A stretch of DNA of 64,000 nucleotides from Pithys albifrons albifrons (taxonomy: Eukaryota; Chordata; Aves; Passeriformes; Thamnophilidae): NCBI RefSeq assembly GCF_047495875.1, contig NC_092485.1:5652890-5716889 (forward strand), given 5' to 3'. Both the position numbers and the translations under genes were made by a program. Shown here one piece after another: positions 33,213 to 45,387 of the stretch. The notes beneath the pieces were generated by a model, which was given only the letters and a program-made list of their open reading frames with translations, was not told the DNA's origin and made no database searches. Every line of letters starts with the position of its first letter. Within the stretch, counting starts at the first letter, position 1.

Positions 33213-34634
33213 TAGGAGATAAAATTTCTTTTATTAAGAACATAAAAATCACAATTTTCATTCTACTTTTCTCCCCTCCCCAGCGAGGGATTTTCTCATT
33301 GTGAGAAAAGCTTAATCCAAGTAAAAAAAGACAGAACTTTTGGTCTGTACACACACAGTGTCTCTGTACATCTGTCCTTCTGTACAACCAAGGCACCAGC
33401 AGAAGTGACAATGGCACAAGCAGAGGTTTTTTAGAGATCTAATTTCAGATTGTTTGGCAGGAACATCTCCATTCTCACTGAAATAATTGCTCCTTTTTCT
33501 CTTCCTCCTCCCTGGGAGATGGGGGAACAGGGAGGCCTGGGAGGATCCTTTGAACTGCATGGAGATGAACATGCACACCTTGGGATCCTTGGGAGACTGG
33601 ACCAAACCACAGGAGCCTTTTGTCAAAATTTTCCAGTATTTTCCCTAAGAAAATGTTGAAGGAAATTAAAGCAAAGCCCTCCAGAACCAGCTCGTAATTA
33701 CAACACTCCCCTCATCAGTCATTTTCACTGCTGAAATAAAAGTCTTCTGCTCTGGGGAAATAAAGGGGGAAAAAAAGAGGAACTTTTGAGGATAAAAGTA
33801 CATATTTGAGAACGGATAAAATGAAAGAAATGTGATCACTAGCAGGGCCCCGCAGCCTGCAATCAATGCAGCTTTATTCCATATTCCAAGTTCCAAAACA
33901 ACTGGTGAAGGCGTGAACTCTCAAAGGACTTGTGCTGTGTTGAAACCAACAATAGATCTGAGAAACAGCCCGAAGCAGCTGTGAAATGTTGCCAGTCATT
34001 CTGCAGGAAAACGATCTCAAAGCAGGGCAGGGTAAACACCACACTTAAGAGCTTTTAAGTCCCAAGTGCAGCTGCAGTGAGGAAAGTGAGAATCAAATGC
34101 CCTCTCAGCTCTCTATTTACACTTCACTCCTCACTGACACATCAGACACCTTGAGTTTATAAAAGTCTGTTTGCTTTTACCTGCCAAGAATGCAAAGAAA
34201 GAAACCTCCCTGGGCCTTTCCTGCCTCTGGTAACATTCCTCAGAATGAAGGCCTGGCAGGGGCGATGGCAGAAGTTTCCTCTCCTGCCTGCCAGGCAGCC
34301 ACGCACCAGTGATGCCTTTGTGTTCTGCAGAGCCTGCTGGGGAGCAGGAAAATCCTCGTGTGCCTCAGCTCCAATCCCTGCCAGCCCCAGCTCTTCCAAG
34401 AGCAAATCCTGCCCACGGTGGAGACAAAGCAATGGGATCCCTTCATCCCATTCCATGGACTGTGGGCCATTCCCAGTCAGCAGGAGAGCAAAGGGGAAGA
34501 AGGAGCACTGGAAACCAGGATGAGAGTGGAGCTCCCTCTGCAGAGAGATCATTCCTGGACCACTCAGCTGCATTGCCTCTCCTGAACCCTCTGGTTTCTC
34601 CTTCTTTGAGCAGCCACCAAACTCCAGCCCCACC
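33213..34634 (-). other. TAF8: probable TAF8 3' UTR
   Basis: Non-coding AT-rich sequence downstream of the TAF8 stop. Two AATAAA signals occur on the minus strand at 33873-33878 and 33230-33235, the latter in CTTAATAAAAGAAATTT. Either could end the transcript, giving UTRs of about 0.78 or 1.4 kb. Confidence 0.6.
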
Positions 34635-37600
34635 TCACTTCTTCCTGCGGATCTTGGGCTTCTTCACTGGCCTCAGGTAGGGATTGTCTATGACATTCTC
34701 CTCCCCGTTCCTGCTGCCTGCCAGGGAGCTGTTCTGCTGTAACACTGAGGCATTTTCCTTCTCAGGGCCTGAATCGTCCTGGAAAAAACCAACCAAATCC
34801 AAACAACCAGAGTTATGCAAAATAAGGCTTAGAGGTCTTTCTGCCCAGAGAGGCTGTGCCTGCCCCATCCCTGGAAGTGTCCAAGGCCAGGCTGGACAGG
34901 GCTTGGAGCAACCTGGGATAGTGGAAGGTGTCCCTGCTCATGGACAAGGTGGAACAAGATGACTTTAAAGTCCTTCCCAACCCAAACCATTCTGGGATTC
35001 CATAATTCTAAGATCAAAACACACAACCTGTGGGCAGGAGAGACAATCAACAGCCAAGATGAACAGCAACACACAAGGAGCTGTGTTAAGGGTGTTTCAA
35101 CACTGAACCCTGATTTCCAACACAAGAAGATCCCCTGGGGAACAACATGAGATCTGAGGAGAACCCCTGAGGCTGAAATGCAGGTTGCACTGAAAGCTCC
35201 TGCCCCAGCCTCGCTCTGCACCCTGCAGAGAGCTCAAGAACCGTGACAATGTTGAGTCACTGACACCTGGTGAGACACAGCCCACGTGGCCACCTCCCTC
35301 CCTCCTACTGTGCCAGCTGCCCCAGGACAGAGCAGGGGTCAGAGGCTCAGGGCAGGAGCTGCCCCAGGGGGCTGTACCGTGCTCATGTGCAGAGGGAGGT
35401 TCTCGGTGTCCGTCTGCTCGTCCTGCTCTGAGGAATCCGTCTCTTCCATCTGCTGCATCTCCAGCTCAGAGGGGAGAAGAGCTGTCAGGTAGGGGACAGT
35501 GAAAGGCCTGGCAGCAATCACTGGAGTCAGGGGAAAGGACACAGTCAGAGAGCTGGGAGAAAACCCTTCACCTCAAAAATTAGGAAGCACAAAGTTGCAC
35601 AGAGAGAACAAACACTTCTGCTGGTTCTGGTTTTAAACACACACCACCTTTTCCTGCTTCCCAGGACCAGGAATGGAATATGCTGTCCCTAAAAGATGGC
35701 AGGCTCTAATTTCCTGTTTTCTGAGATCCCTTTATGTTTCCAGCATTATTCCAACACAAAAAGTCCTCCCTGTCCTCCACAGGAGTTTAATTCTCTGACA
35801 GGCTGAAGCATCACATTAACACTGACCCCTGTGCCATCAGTGAGCCTTGGGAAGGAGGGGATTCCCATCACTGCTGTGCAGTCAGAGAAACAGGAAAATC
35901 ACTACCACAAAAACATCAGAGAGAAGAAATTCCTTGTTCAAAGGTTACAGGGAGTGGAGCCCGGACTGGGATGAGCTTTGATTTCAGCTCCCCTCAGCCT
36001 TCTCCACCAGCAGAAGACAGTGAGCCATAGTGAGGGTAGAAGCCTCCTTTGGGTCTTCATCCTCATTTTGAGCACAAGATTCCTCATTTCCTTAGGGAAT
36101 AACACAGTGTGATTGTTCAGAGCTCACCCCCTGCAGCAGCAAGAACCCCAGTGGGGGAATGCTCAGACACAGGTGCCTTTTAGGGCAGAGGGAGTGCTGG
36201 TAACTCACGTGGGAATGTGCTGACATCATCCTTGAAGAGGCTCTGGGTCTCCCCTGTCTTGGCCATGAAACGGGTGAGGGCCCTTTCCACGTCCCTGCGC
36301 TGGGACGCCGCCTTTTCCCGCAGCACTTGGTAGTCGGACACGGGCTCCCGGTACGTCTGAGAGGGGGAACAGCTCCCCCTCAGAGCTCTGCAGGGCTGCA
36401 GGAGCCACAGCCAAGCCCTGGCCTTCAACATTCACAGCGTTTGGGAATGCTACAGATGTCCATCAGCCAGAAATCCAGGGATTCTGGCTGATTTCTGGAC
36501 AGCAAGGGATAAAGCAATACTTTGGATGGACAGCACCAGCCCTGCAGTGACACCACCCCACTCCTCTGGTCTGGGCTTCAAACAGCCCCCAAATGACACA
36601 AAAATGGTGTTCTCACTCACCGGTGTCTTGATGTAAGTGTGTGGATCTGGGAACTCAGGGAAATGGCCAGGAATGTGGGAAGGGTGAGGCTTGTTCTGTC
36701 CAGCTGTCAGGGCTTTGGGAGTCACGGGCTGGTTTGTCACAGGAGCTACAGAGGTCAAAAAGCACAGAGATCAGGTGGGTTCCTCCTGCCCAGGGCCAGG
36801 CACAAAGTGTGAGCCACATCCCCAGGCCCTGTCCAAGCACATCCCAGGAGGGAACAGGGATCACTTGGCCCCTCTCTCCTACACAAGGAGAACAAAACCA
36901 TCCTGACGATCCTCATGTGCAACGAGGACACTGATGCAAAGTGTCTCATCCTTCCCCCATCACAGTGTCACTAACAAACTGCACTTCCAGGAGTCTGGAA
37001 TGCACCATCCCTCAGAAAGCAGGAGCCCTCTGGGTGCCAGCAGAGAGGAATGCCCAGTTCCTGTGTGACAGAAAGGACTCCACGTACGGGCAGTGATGAC
37101 CATCCTCTGGGAGCGCTTGGCATACGCAGGGAGGGTCTCAACATTGAACCCTGAAACACAGAAGAGGAAACAGGAATCACACCCAGAGTTTATCCTGTCA
37201 CAAATCCCTTCCCCAGGCTTCTCCAGGATTTTTCCAAGGGCTCCCAAAGACACGAGAAGGAAAACCAAGTGCTCTGTGTATCCACACTGCCCAAGGCTTG
37301 AACAGTGAGCACCAGACAGAGCCCAGAGACACAGGGGACAGATTTTCCTCCAGGGGACAGATTTTCCTACAGACACAGCAATTCCAAAGCTGGAATGAGC
37401 AGGAACAGCCAACCACTCACCCATTTCCACCAGAGTAACCACGATATCTGAGAGTGTGGGCTGGGTCCTGGCTGTGTGCTCACAGTAGGACTTGGCACTC
37501 CTTCCAATTTCTGAGATATCTGAGGGGACAAAACCACCACACACTTGATTCTTGCAGTGCCCACACTGGTCTCAGCCCAAGCCCAGCCTCAGGGATGGGA

Positions 37601-39996
37601 ATTTTGAACAAATTTAGGAAGGAATGAGAGATAGCTCCTGGAATGGAGTATCCTGCAGCCTGAATATTTCAAATTAAAGCAAGGAGACACTAAAGGTTAA
37701 CGAGTCAGATGTTTTCCACAAATGTAAAATACAAATCTGCATCTCAAGCATGAAAAAAATATACAGAACTTGATCATTTCCTGATTTCAGAATAATAAGG
37801 TTCTCAGTATATCACCCAGAAAGGAGGAGCAGAGGGACTTTTGCAGCCTTCACAAACTGATCTCTGCAATCTTGTTTCTCTGTTCATTCTGTCAGCAATT
37901 CAACGTGTGATACTTCTGTGAGTATCTGTGAGTACTCACTAAGGTAATTATTTTGGAGCTGGGACAAACCTGAAGTGTCACTGAATCTGTGACTCCAGTC
38001 TGAGCTCCAGCCTTGCCCCTTCTACAACATCCTTAACATCAGACAATAAACATGGGGAAAAACCCCAAGAAATAATGAAGGAGTGTTGGACACCAGATCA
38101 GTAACTGTTGGGTCAGAACCACCTTGGTGGGAAAAGGGATGGGTTGAACCTCACAGAGGTGGGGTGGCCTTGAGTCCCTCATGGCAGGGCCTGGAACCCA
38201 CACGGGGCAGCCACAGAGTGGGTACCAGTCACAAACTGGGAAAACTGGAACATCCACAGCCCCTGGAGCTCTGACCCAGCTCGGGTGGGCAGCACAGTGA
38301 TGGCACTGCCCACAATGGACTATCCACAGCTCCTGGAGCCCACCCTGAACACCCACAGCCCTCGGTGGGGCAGCACGGGGGGCTGGGGCCAGCCGGGCCC
38401 CCCGGGGCGGGTCCCTGGGCACTCACAGCTCTGGATCATCTCGGTGAGGGTCTCCACCGCCACCTTCTCGGCGCTCTCGAAACCGGCCTCGGTGAGCAGC
38501 GAACTCACCACCACCTGCAGCGTCCGGCGCCGCGCCAGGTGGTAATTGTCGGCCGGGGTGCCGGGCTGCTTGGGGCCCGCCCGCTGCAACACGGGAACGG
38601 AGTCAGGGCGGCTGGCACGGCACACGGGGAGCGGGGAGGGGATGGGAATGGGGAGGGGAATGGGGAGGGGAATGGGGAGGGGAAGGGGGAGGGGAAGGGG
38701 GAGGGGAAGGGGGAGGGGAATGGGGAGGAGAAGGGAATGGGAATGGGGAGGGGAAGGGGAATGGGGAGGGGAAAGGGAAGGGGAATGGGGAGGGGAATGG
38801 GAATGGGCAGGGGAAGGGGAATGGGGAGGGGCAGGGGAAGGGAATGGGAATGGGGAGGGGAATGGGAATGGGGAGGGGCAGGGGAAGGGGAATGGGGAGG
38901 GGCAGGGGAATGGGGAGGGGAAGGGGAATGGGGAGGGGAAGGGGCAGGGGAAGGGGAATGGGGAGGGGAAAGGGAATGGGGAGGGGAAGGGGGAGGGGGA
39001 ATGGGGAGGGGAATGGGGAGGGGAATGGGAAGGGGAATGGGGAGGGGAAGGGGAATGGGGAGGGGAAGGAGAAGGGGCAGGGGAAGGGGAATAGGAATGG
39101 GGAAGGGAAGGGGAATGGGGAGGGGCAGGGGAAGGGGCAGGGGAAGGGGAATGGGAATGGGGAGGGGCAGGGAAATGGGGAGGGGAATGGGGAGGGGAGT
39201 GGGGAGGGGCAGGGGAAGGGAATGGGGAGGGGAAGGGGAAGGGGAATGGGGAGGGGCAGGGGAATGGGGAGGGGAATGGGAAGGGGAATGGGAATGGGGA
39301 GGGGCAGGGGAATGGGGAGGGGAATGGGAAGGGGAATGGGAAGGGGAATGGGAAGGGGAATGGGAAGGGGAATGGGGAGGGGAATGGGAATGGGGAGGGG
39401 AAGGGGAATGGGAAGGGGCAGGAGAAGGGAATGGGAAGGGGCAGGAGAAGGGAATGGGAAAGGGCAGGAGAAGGGAATGGGAAGGGTCTAGGAGTGGGGA
39501 ATGGAAGGAGCAGGAGCAGGGATAGCTGTACAGACACGTGTGCAGCACCACACTCATAGGCAAGCACGTCTACACACATATACATGTGTATATATATACA
39601 TATGCATGCACACATACACATATACATGCATGTACATAAATACACACCGATCTATATACATACATCTACACACACACACACACACACACGTGTCCACACA
39701 CCTGCACACACGTAACTCCCCCCGACTCCTTTGGGGCGCGGCCCCTTTAAGAACCGCCGGCCAATCCGAGCGCATCAACTGCGCCCGCCAAGCCCCGCCC
39801 CCTGCGCCCCTCCAGCCAATCAGCGCCCTCCTCCCTCAGGCCGCCGCCACGGCCCCCGTGGCCGGGCCTGGTCCGTCACCAAGCCCCGGGGACACCGAGC
39901 GCTGCTGGCCCGCCCGGACCCACCGGGGGATCCGCCCCGAGCCCCGGGACAGGCCGCCCTTACCGCGCCGGAGCCCCCGGACGCCGTGTCGGCCAT
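34635..39996 (-). CDS. TAF8: TFIID subunit 8 (TAF8)
   Basis: TBP-associated factor 8, a nuclear TFIID subunit. It pairs with TAF10 through an N-terminal histone fold and bridges TFIID lobes via TAF2. Coding exons (minus): 39964-39996, 38427-38583, 37421-37519, 37088-37150, 36621-36745, 36209-36356, 35378-35520 and 34635-34778. All phases agree and give 303 residues. The histone fold covers about residues 20-110 ([49 protein letters not shown]). A proline-rich linker ([13 protein letters not shown]) follows, then the acidic [15 protein letters not shown] region. The C-terminal basic signal [11 protein letters not shown] ends the protein, without the short Ser-Leu-Ser tail I recall for the human protein. 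Intron 1 holds a large purine-rich minisatellite, and intron 7 a CR1 fragment. The start lies in a CpG island. Confidence 0.97.
34835..35013 (+). mobile_element. CR1-type LINE 3' fragment in TAF8 intron 7
   Basis: Sense CR1 3' end (CCATCCCTGGAAGTGTCCAA, GGGCTTGGAGCAACCTGGGA, TGGAAGGTGTCCCTGC) with terminal GGGATTCCATAATTCTA. It is antisense to TAF8 transcription. Confidence 0.88.
38634..39500. repeat. GGGGAATGGGGAGGGG purine minisatellite in TAF8 intron 1
   Basis: About 865 bases of almost pure purine on the plus strand, made of shuffled GGGGAAT, GGGGA and GGGGCA blocks. Runs of four Gs at short spacing suit G-quadruplex formation, and purine/pyrimidine asymmetry suits triplex formation. TAF8 is transcribed from the other strand, so the G-rich strand is the template and the RNA is C/U-rich. 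Confidence 0.95.
39570..39715. repeat. CA / TA microsatellite in TAF8 intron 1
   Basis: Mixed ACACATATACATG and TATATATACATATGC tracts ending in a (CA)n run at about 39668-39690, followed by CACGTGTCCACACACCTGC. Confidence 0.92.
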
Positions 39997-40110
39997 CTTG
40001 GAGCCATATGGAGCTGTGCGCATGCGCCAGGTGAGGCGCTAGGGCGGGCGGGCGCGCGGGGCATTGTGGGAGTTGTAGTTCGGGGCGGGGCCGGAGCACG
40101 TGGGCGGCGG
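39720..40110. promoter_or_regulatory. TAF8: CpG island promoter of TAF8
   Basis: CpG-dense island around the TAF8 first exon. Sites seen: an NRF1-like palindrome TGCGCATGCGCC at 40017-40028; a ZNF143/SBS-like GCATTGTGGGAGTTGTAGTT at 40061-40080; an E-box CACGTG at 40097-40102; and plus-strand CCAAT boxes at 39761 and 39816, which lie on the wrong side for TAF8. The ATG is embedded in a YY1-like CCAAGATGGC. The mix suggests a TATA-less, possibly bidirectional promoter. Confidence 0.8.
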
Positions 40111-40257
40111 CAACAGCTGGATCCGCCCTCACAGCTGGAACCGCTGCACACCTGGGCTCCCCCTCGCACATCTGGATCACACACACACCCCTGGGGCCCC
40201 CATCCTGTTCAAACAGCCCCGCCAAGGCAGGGGCACCTGGAGCAGGTGACACAGGCA
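40111..40257. other. unique sequence right of TAF8 promoter
   Basis: Short GC-rich stretch with ACAGCTGGA and CACCTG phrases. No plus-strand exon could be confirmed. Confidence 0.4.
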
Positions 40258-40640
40258 AGTGTCCAGGTGGGACTTGTAATGATGATGAATGTCCAGGTGG
40301 GTTTGTGATGTCCAGGTGGGTTTGTGATGCCCAGGTGGGTGTTACAATGTCCAGATGGGTGTTACAATGTCCAGGTGGGTTTGTGATGCCCAGGTGGGTG
40401 TTACAATGTCCAGATGGGTGTTACAATGTCCAGGTGGGTGTTACAATGTCCAGGTGGGTTTATGATGCCCAGGTGGATGTTACAGTGTCCAGGTGGGTTT
40501 GTGATGTCCAGGTGGGTGTTACAATGTCCAGGTGGGTTTGTGATGTCCAGGTGGATGTTACAGTGTCCAGGTGGGTTTATGATGTCCAGGTGGGTTTATA
40601 ATGCCCAGGTGAGGTTCACAATGCCCAGATGGGTTCACAG
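40258..40640. repeat. 19-20-bp minisatellite (about 19 copies)
   Basis: Units alternate between GTGATGTCCAGGTGGGTTT and GTTACAATGTCCAGGTGGGT. Each carries the CAGGTGG E-box-like core. The array starts about 150 bases beyond the TAF8 CpG island. Confidence 0.95.
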
Positions 40641-41634
40641 CAAAGCCCCTTCAGCTCCAGGGCACAGACTCGAGTGTTTTCCAAGACCAGCAATGTCTGC
40701 ACAGACACACATTGACATCTTTGTTTCTGCATCCCTAAGGCTTGTTAACTCCAGGGTGTCCTTGGGCAGGGATGGAACTGCTGCCCTGGGCACTGAGCAG
40801 CTCTCCCTTCTTGCTGGGTAGGATTGAGAGCACACAAAGGTCTTGTAGCAAAGAACACCCTGACTTGAGCTGAGCTTGTCATATTCCATATTTCACACCA
40901 AGCCCAGCTCCTGCCTCTGCAGGGTGACCAGGAACACAAACCTCTTGCCCTGGCATCACCTTCCCATTTGGAGATCCTTCAGTGAAGCCCCTCAGGAAGC
41001 CCCAGGAGCTCTGTAACCATGGGAGCAGAGAGGGTTTCCTGCTGTGAGAACTGTGTGTTCTGAGCTGCACTCGCTGTGACCACCCCGTGTGCTCCCATGG
41101 CTGCGATCAAAGCTCTGCTGTCCCCAAAGTGTTTCAGAAACACAGCACAGGAAACCACCCCCTCCAGCTCCCACCCCTCTCTTCCTGTGCTAGCACATGT
41201 GTGGGAGAGCAAGAACACTGTGAGAACCAATTGCTGCACGTGACAGAGGGGCAAAAGGTGATGTAAACAACAACTGCCAGGCTGGGAATTAAAGGTGCTG
41301 ATGCCCCGGGGCTGGATGGCAGCACAGCTCCCACAGCCTGCTGGGCCTCACCTGCTGCAGCAGCCACATCCCTCCCAAAGCAGGGACAGGAGGAGGCAGA
41401 GGGAGCTGCAGGTTGGACTGTTCCAAGCAAAGGCACCTGCTGAAGCAAAGCAAACTTCTTGATCACCAAAGGTAGGAGGCAAAGTGGTTTCAGAGGCTGC
41501 CAGTGTGGTCTGGAGGGAAATCTCCTGCTCTGGGCTCAGGGATGACAATGTGGGCAGGGCTGGTGGGGCAGGGTGTGCCAGGGATGCTCCAAGGTCCCTG
41601 GCATGGCTGTGGGAGAGCTCTGGGGGGAACTGGG
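40641..41634. other. non-coding stretch, no gene seen
   Basis: No recognisable exon on either strand; GC-rich unique DNA. Confidence 0.45.
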
Positions 41635-41915
41635 GTGGGTCGGGCTCTGCTCCAGGGAACAGCCTCAGGCTGTGCCAGGGAAGGGGGCACAGCAGCAGGA
41701 ATTCCTGCCTGGAAAGGGTGGTCAGCACTGGAAGGGGCTCCAGGGAGGTTTGGAGTGCCCAGCCCTGGAGGTGCCCAAGGCAGGAGTGGCCGTGGCACTC
41801 AGAGCTCTGGGCTGGGGGACAAGGTGGGCACCAGGCACAGGGTGGGCTCCGTGGGCTGGGAGGGATTTTCCAACCCAAATATTCTGGGATTTTATTATTC
41901 TATGAGTCCAATTTA
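41635..41915 (+). mobile_element. CR1-type LINE 3' fragment
   Basis: Sense CR1 3' end (AACAGCCTCAGGCTGTGCCA, CTCAGAGCTCTGGGCTGGGG, GATTTTCCAACCCAAATATT) ending in TTTATTATTCTATGAG. Confidence 0.88.
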
Positions 41916-44760
41916 AAAGGGACAAAGTTGGGAAGAAAAGCCCCGTGGGCAGGTTGTGTCTGTAGGTGGAGGCAGCAACTTTAATTCCGAGCCCATTGCA
42001 GTGGGCAGTGACCCTGGCACGGGAGAACTGGCCAGTTTAATGTGCCAGTTTCCTCTGGAGAGCTGGGAAATCGGTCAGCTGGCAGCAAAACAGGAGATGC
42101 AGGATGGGGATAGTCTGTGTGCCTTCCCAGGTGGTGTTTTCCCAAAGGCTGGAACCTTCCCCCTCGTTTGGCATTTTAGCAACAACAAAAACTTTAACGT
42201 TGGTGTCAGGCTGAGAAAGGAGAAAGAGTGTGGGGGTTCACTCAGAGTTACAGGAGGTGCTTTAAAAGAAGAGGCAGGAGTTGGGATTCTCAGGTGCTCT
42301 GACCCCAGGCAGGAGAACGTTCCCCTTGTTGGGGTAGAGCTGAGCAGTTGTTTTGGCACACACAGACCCGGGGGGAGCTGTAAAGCTGCTGAAAATTCAT
42401 CTTTAGAAAGAACATATTAGGAACTGATGACATTTTGGGCAGGGAAAGCCCAAGACCCGAAGCAGCTGGTCCCCAGAGGAGGCAGGTGGCACCTGCCCGG
42501 GCTGGGTCTGTCCCAGCCCTGCTGCCACCAGAGGGCACGTTGTGACCAAGATGTTCTGGTTTCTGAGCCACTTAACTCGACACTGAATTCATGCAGATTC
42601 TCTCCCCCCCCAGCTGTGAGGATGCCAAACCTGCACCCACTTGGTACTGGAAAGCTCCTCTGAGCCCCCACATTCTTTGGCTGACCAGACCTGGGGGTGG
42701 TTGGGGGGCAGTTGGACAGTGACAAACACTTCTAGGCAAAGGAAGAAGCTGCTGGGCAAGGAGGGGATAAACTGCCCTTCTGAGAATGTTTTGGGGATTT
42801 TCCCCCTAAGGGCTTTGGCTTGTGCCTTGCAGGAATGAAACTCAAGCACAGAGGGGTTACAGCCACACTGGAGCTGTTGGGGTTTATTATTTTATTTATG
42901 GTTTTGAGATGTTTTCTGTATTTGAGGAATATTATTTGTTTGTTAGTCCAAAGCAGCTGCATTGTTACTGTGGGGGTATCAAAGGCTCTCTGGGTAAAAG
43001 ATTCTTGCTGGGTTTGTTATTTGGTACAGGAGGCTGATCCAGAAAGGATTTCCCAGCAAGGAGGGGATGTGGATAATTCTCTGGATAGTTCTCAGAGGTC
43101 CTATCTGGAATTTAAACTCACTTTTCCAAAAGATACAACAGGCACAGGGAGTGGAGAAGAGTTTCCAGAATGCAAAACACCTCTCAGGGTGTGAGTTAAG
43201 TGTTCCAGGGTGGAATTTCTCAGAGTAAAGCTTGGAGAGGTTTAGTCAAACCAGTAAATAACCACAGGGGAGAAGGTGTCTGTGGTGGAGGCTCTTTGAT
43301 CTAACAGAGACATAACAAGATCCAGGTGCTGGGAGTGCAGCTCACACAGTGAGAGCAGGAAATCAGCTGCATCCCCCAGAGGGGAAGGGAATTGGGCTCT
43401 TGGAGGGTGCAGTGTGCTCCCAAAATTCCAGGCTCCACAGGAAAACTGACTGTCTTTGGAGAATCCTGTGGTTTATCTGCAGATAAACAGCTGGACAGAG
43501 CTGAGGTGTTCCCAGCCAGCCCCTGACAGGCAGTCTGAGCTTAGCAGAGCTTGGTCAGTTTAGGAGCTGACCGAGATCCCCCACAGTTCAGGGCAGCAGG
43601 AGCTCTGTCCAGCCAAGCTGGGGGGTCAGAGCATCCTTCCTGCTCACCCCAGGCCTGGGCTGAGGAGTGTTTGCTGAGCCCTTTATTTCAACATTCAGCT
43701 GATGGAGAAGCTCCTGAGTCAGGGCCTTATCTAATCCTCCAGGCATGTGACCCCCCCCTCCAGGCTGTCCAAGCCCCTGCTGCCCTGAACTGGGGGGGAT
43801 CTTGGTCAGCTCCTCCTGCCTCCCCAGTGACTCAGGGGATGTGCTGCTCCCTCCTGTCCCTCTGCCTGAGCTCTGGGGTCCAAAGGTGATGAGGAGATGG
43901 ATTAAAGCTGCTTTTGTGCAACTGGTTTGATGTGAACTTTATTTTCTGAGGCAATTCTGGGATGCTGGTTTGCTGAGAGAGCAGGCAGAGGAGCACTGCA
44001 GGTTTGGGGATGGTCCCCAGTGCAGATTCCTACAGAAAACACAAATGGTCCTCATGTTCCCCCCAGCACTGGACAGGATAACAAGTTCTCTGCCCAATCT
44101 CATCTGTAAATTGTTGTTGTCACTTCCCAGCCTGGCTTTGGACAAACCAGTGCCAGCTGCTGGATGTAACAGCCCCTGGTGCAGTCCCTTGGGATCAGGG
44201 ATGCTGCAAATCATCCCATTCCCAGTGGCATCAGGGAGAGCCAGTGATGAGCTGGCCCATTAAGGGATCCTTCAAACCAGCTAGAGGGACCCTGGGAGAA
44301 GGGACACGTGTCCTCTGCCTCCTCCCTGGTGTGGATGGATCAGTCAGAGCCTTATTGAATCCTCCTCCCTCCTCCTTGACTGGGCAGGTGCAAACACAGC
44401 CTGTGTTTGATGTCACTGCCAGAGGGCAGAGGGTCGGGCTGTCCCAGGCAGTGCTGCACACACAGAGGGCACCCTCGGAACACAGATGGCAGTGCCTGCT
44501 CCTGCACACCCCTCTGGCTCACACCTTGCCAGGTGCAGCTCCCAGAGCTGTCTGTGCTGGGTGTCCCCGTGGGATTTGCACAGGGAGGTGCCCCAGGGGG
44601 TCACATCCTCAGCCCAGAGCAGGAGCTCCACACCAGGCACTCCCCACACTGGGCTTTCTCTGCTGGCTCTGACAAACACCATTGTCACTGCAGGAAACCA
44701 CAGCCAGGGTGGGGCCTGCTCAGGGCACGGCTGGGGGAGGAACCTGCTCCTCCATGAACA
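41916..44760. other. non-coding stretch, no gene seen
   Basis: No exon was recognised. An AT-rich block at 42880-42960 (GGTTTATTATTTTATTTATG) stands out from the GC-rich surroundings. This may be intron of an upstream-starting CCND3-type transcript if human gene order is kept, but the sequence does not show it. Confidence 0.4.
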
Positions 44761-44766
44761 CCCAGG

Positions 44767-45387
44767 GATGGGATGGGGATGGGATGGGGATGGGGATGGG
44801 GATGGGGATGGGATGGGGATGGGATGGGGATGGGGATGGGATGGGGATGGGGATGGGATGGGATGGGGATGGGGATGGGGATGGGATGGGGATGGGGATG
44901 GGATGGAGATGGGATGGGATGGGGATGGGATCGGGAAGGGGATGGGGATGGGGATGGGATGGGGATGGGGATGGGGATAGGGATGGGGATGGGGATGGGG
45001 ATGGAGATGGGGATGGGGATGGGGATGGGGATGGGATGGGGATGGGGATGGAGATGGGGATGGGGATGGGGATGGGGATGGGGATGGGAATGGGATGGGG
45101 ATGGGGATGGGGATGGGGATGGGGATGGGGATGGGGATGGGGATGGGGATGGGGATGGGATGGGGATGGGATGGGGATGGGGATGGGGATGGGGATGGGA
45201 ATGGGATGGGGATGGGGATAGGGATGGGGATGGGGATGGGGATGGGGATGGGGATGGGGATGGGGATGGGGATGGGGATGGGAATGGGATGGGGATGGGA
45301 TGGGGATGGGGATGGGGATGGGGATGGGGATGGGATGGGGATGGGGATGGGGATGGGATGGGGATGGGATGGGGATGGGGATGGGGT
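44767..45387. repeat. GGGGAT hexamer array (about 100 copies)
   Basis: About 620 bases of GGGGAT with GGGAT and GGAGAT/GGGAAT/GGGATA variants, G-rich on the plus strand throughout. It translates as Met-Gly or Trp-Gly-Asp strings in every plus frame and Pro/His/Ile strings in minus frames, so the long open frames are meaningless. Strong G-quadruplex potential. Confidence 0.97.

Noticed and set aside
38320..39645. Open frames of 441, 386, 352 and 215 codons on both strands
   Set aside because: All are translations of the purine minisatellite (Gly/Glu/Met or Pro/Ser/Phe strings). Only 38427-38583 inside is a true exon (TAF8 exon 2).
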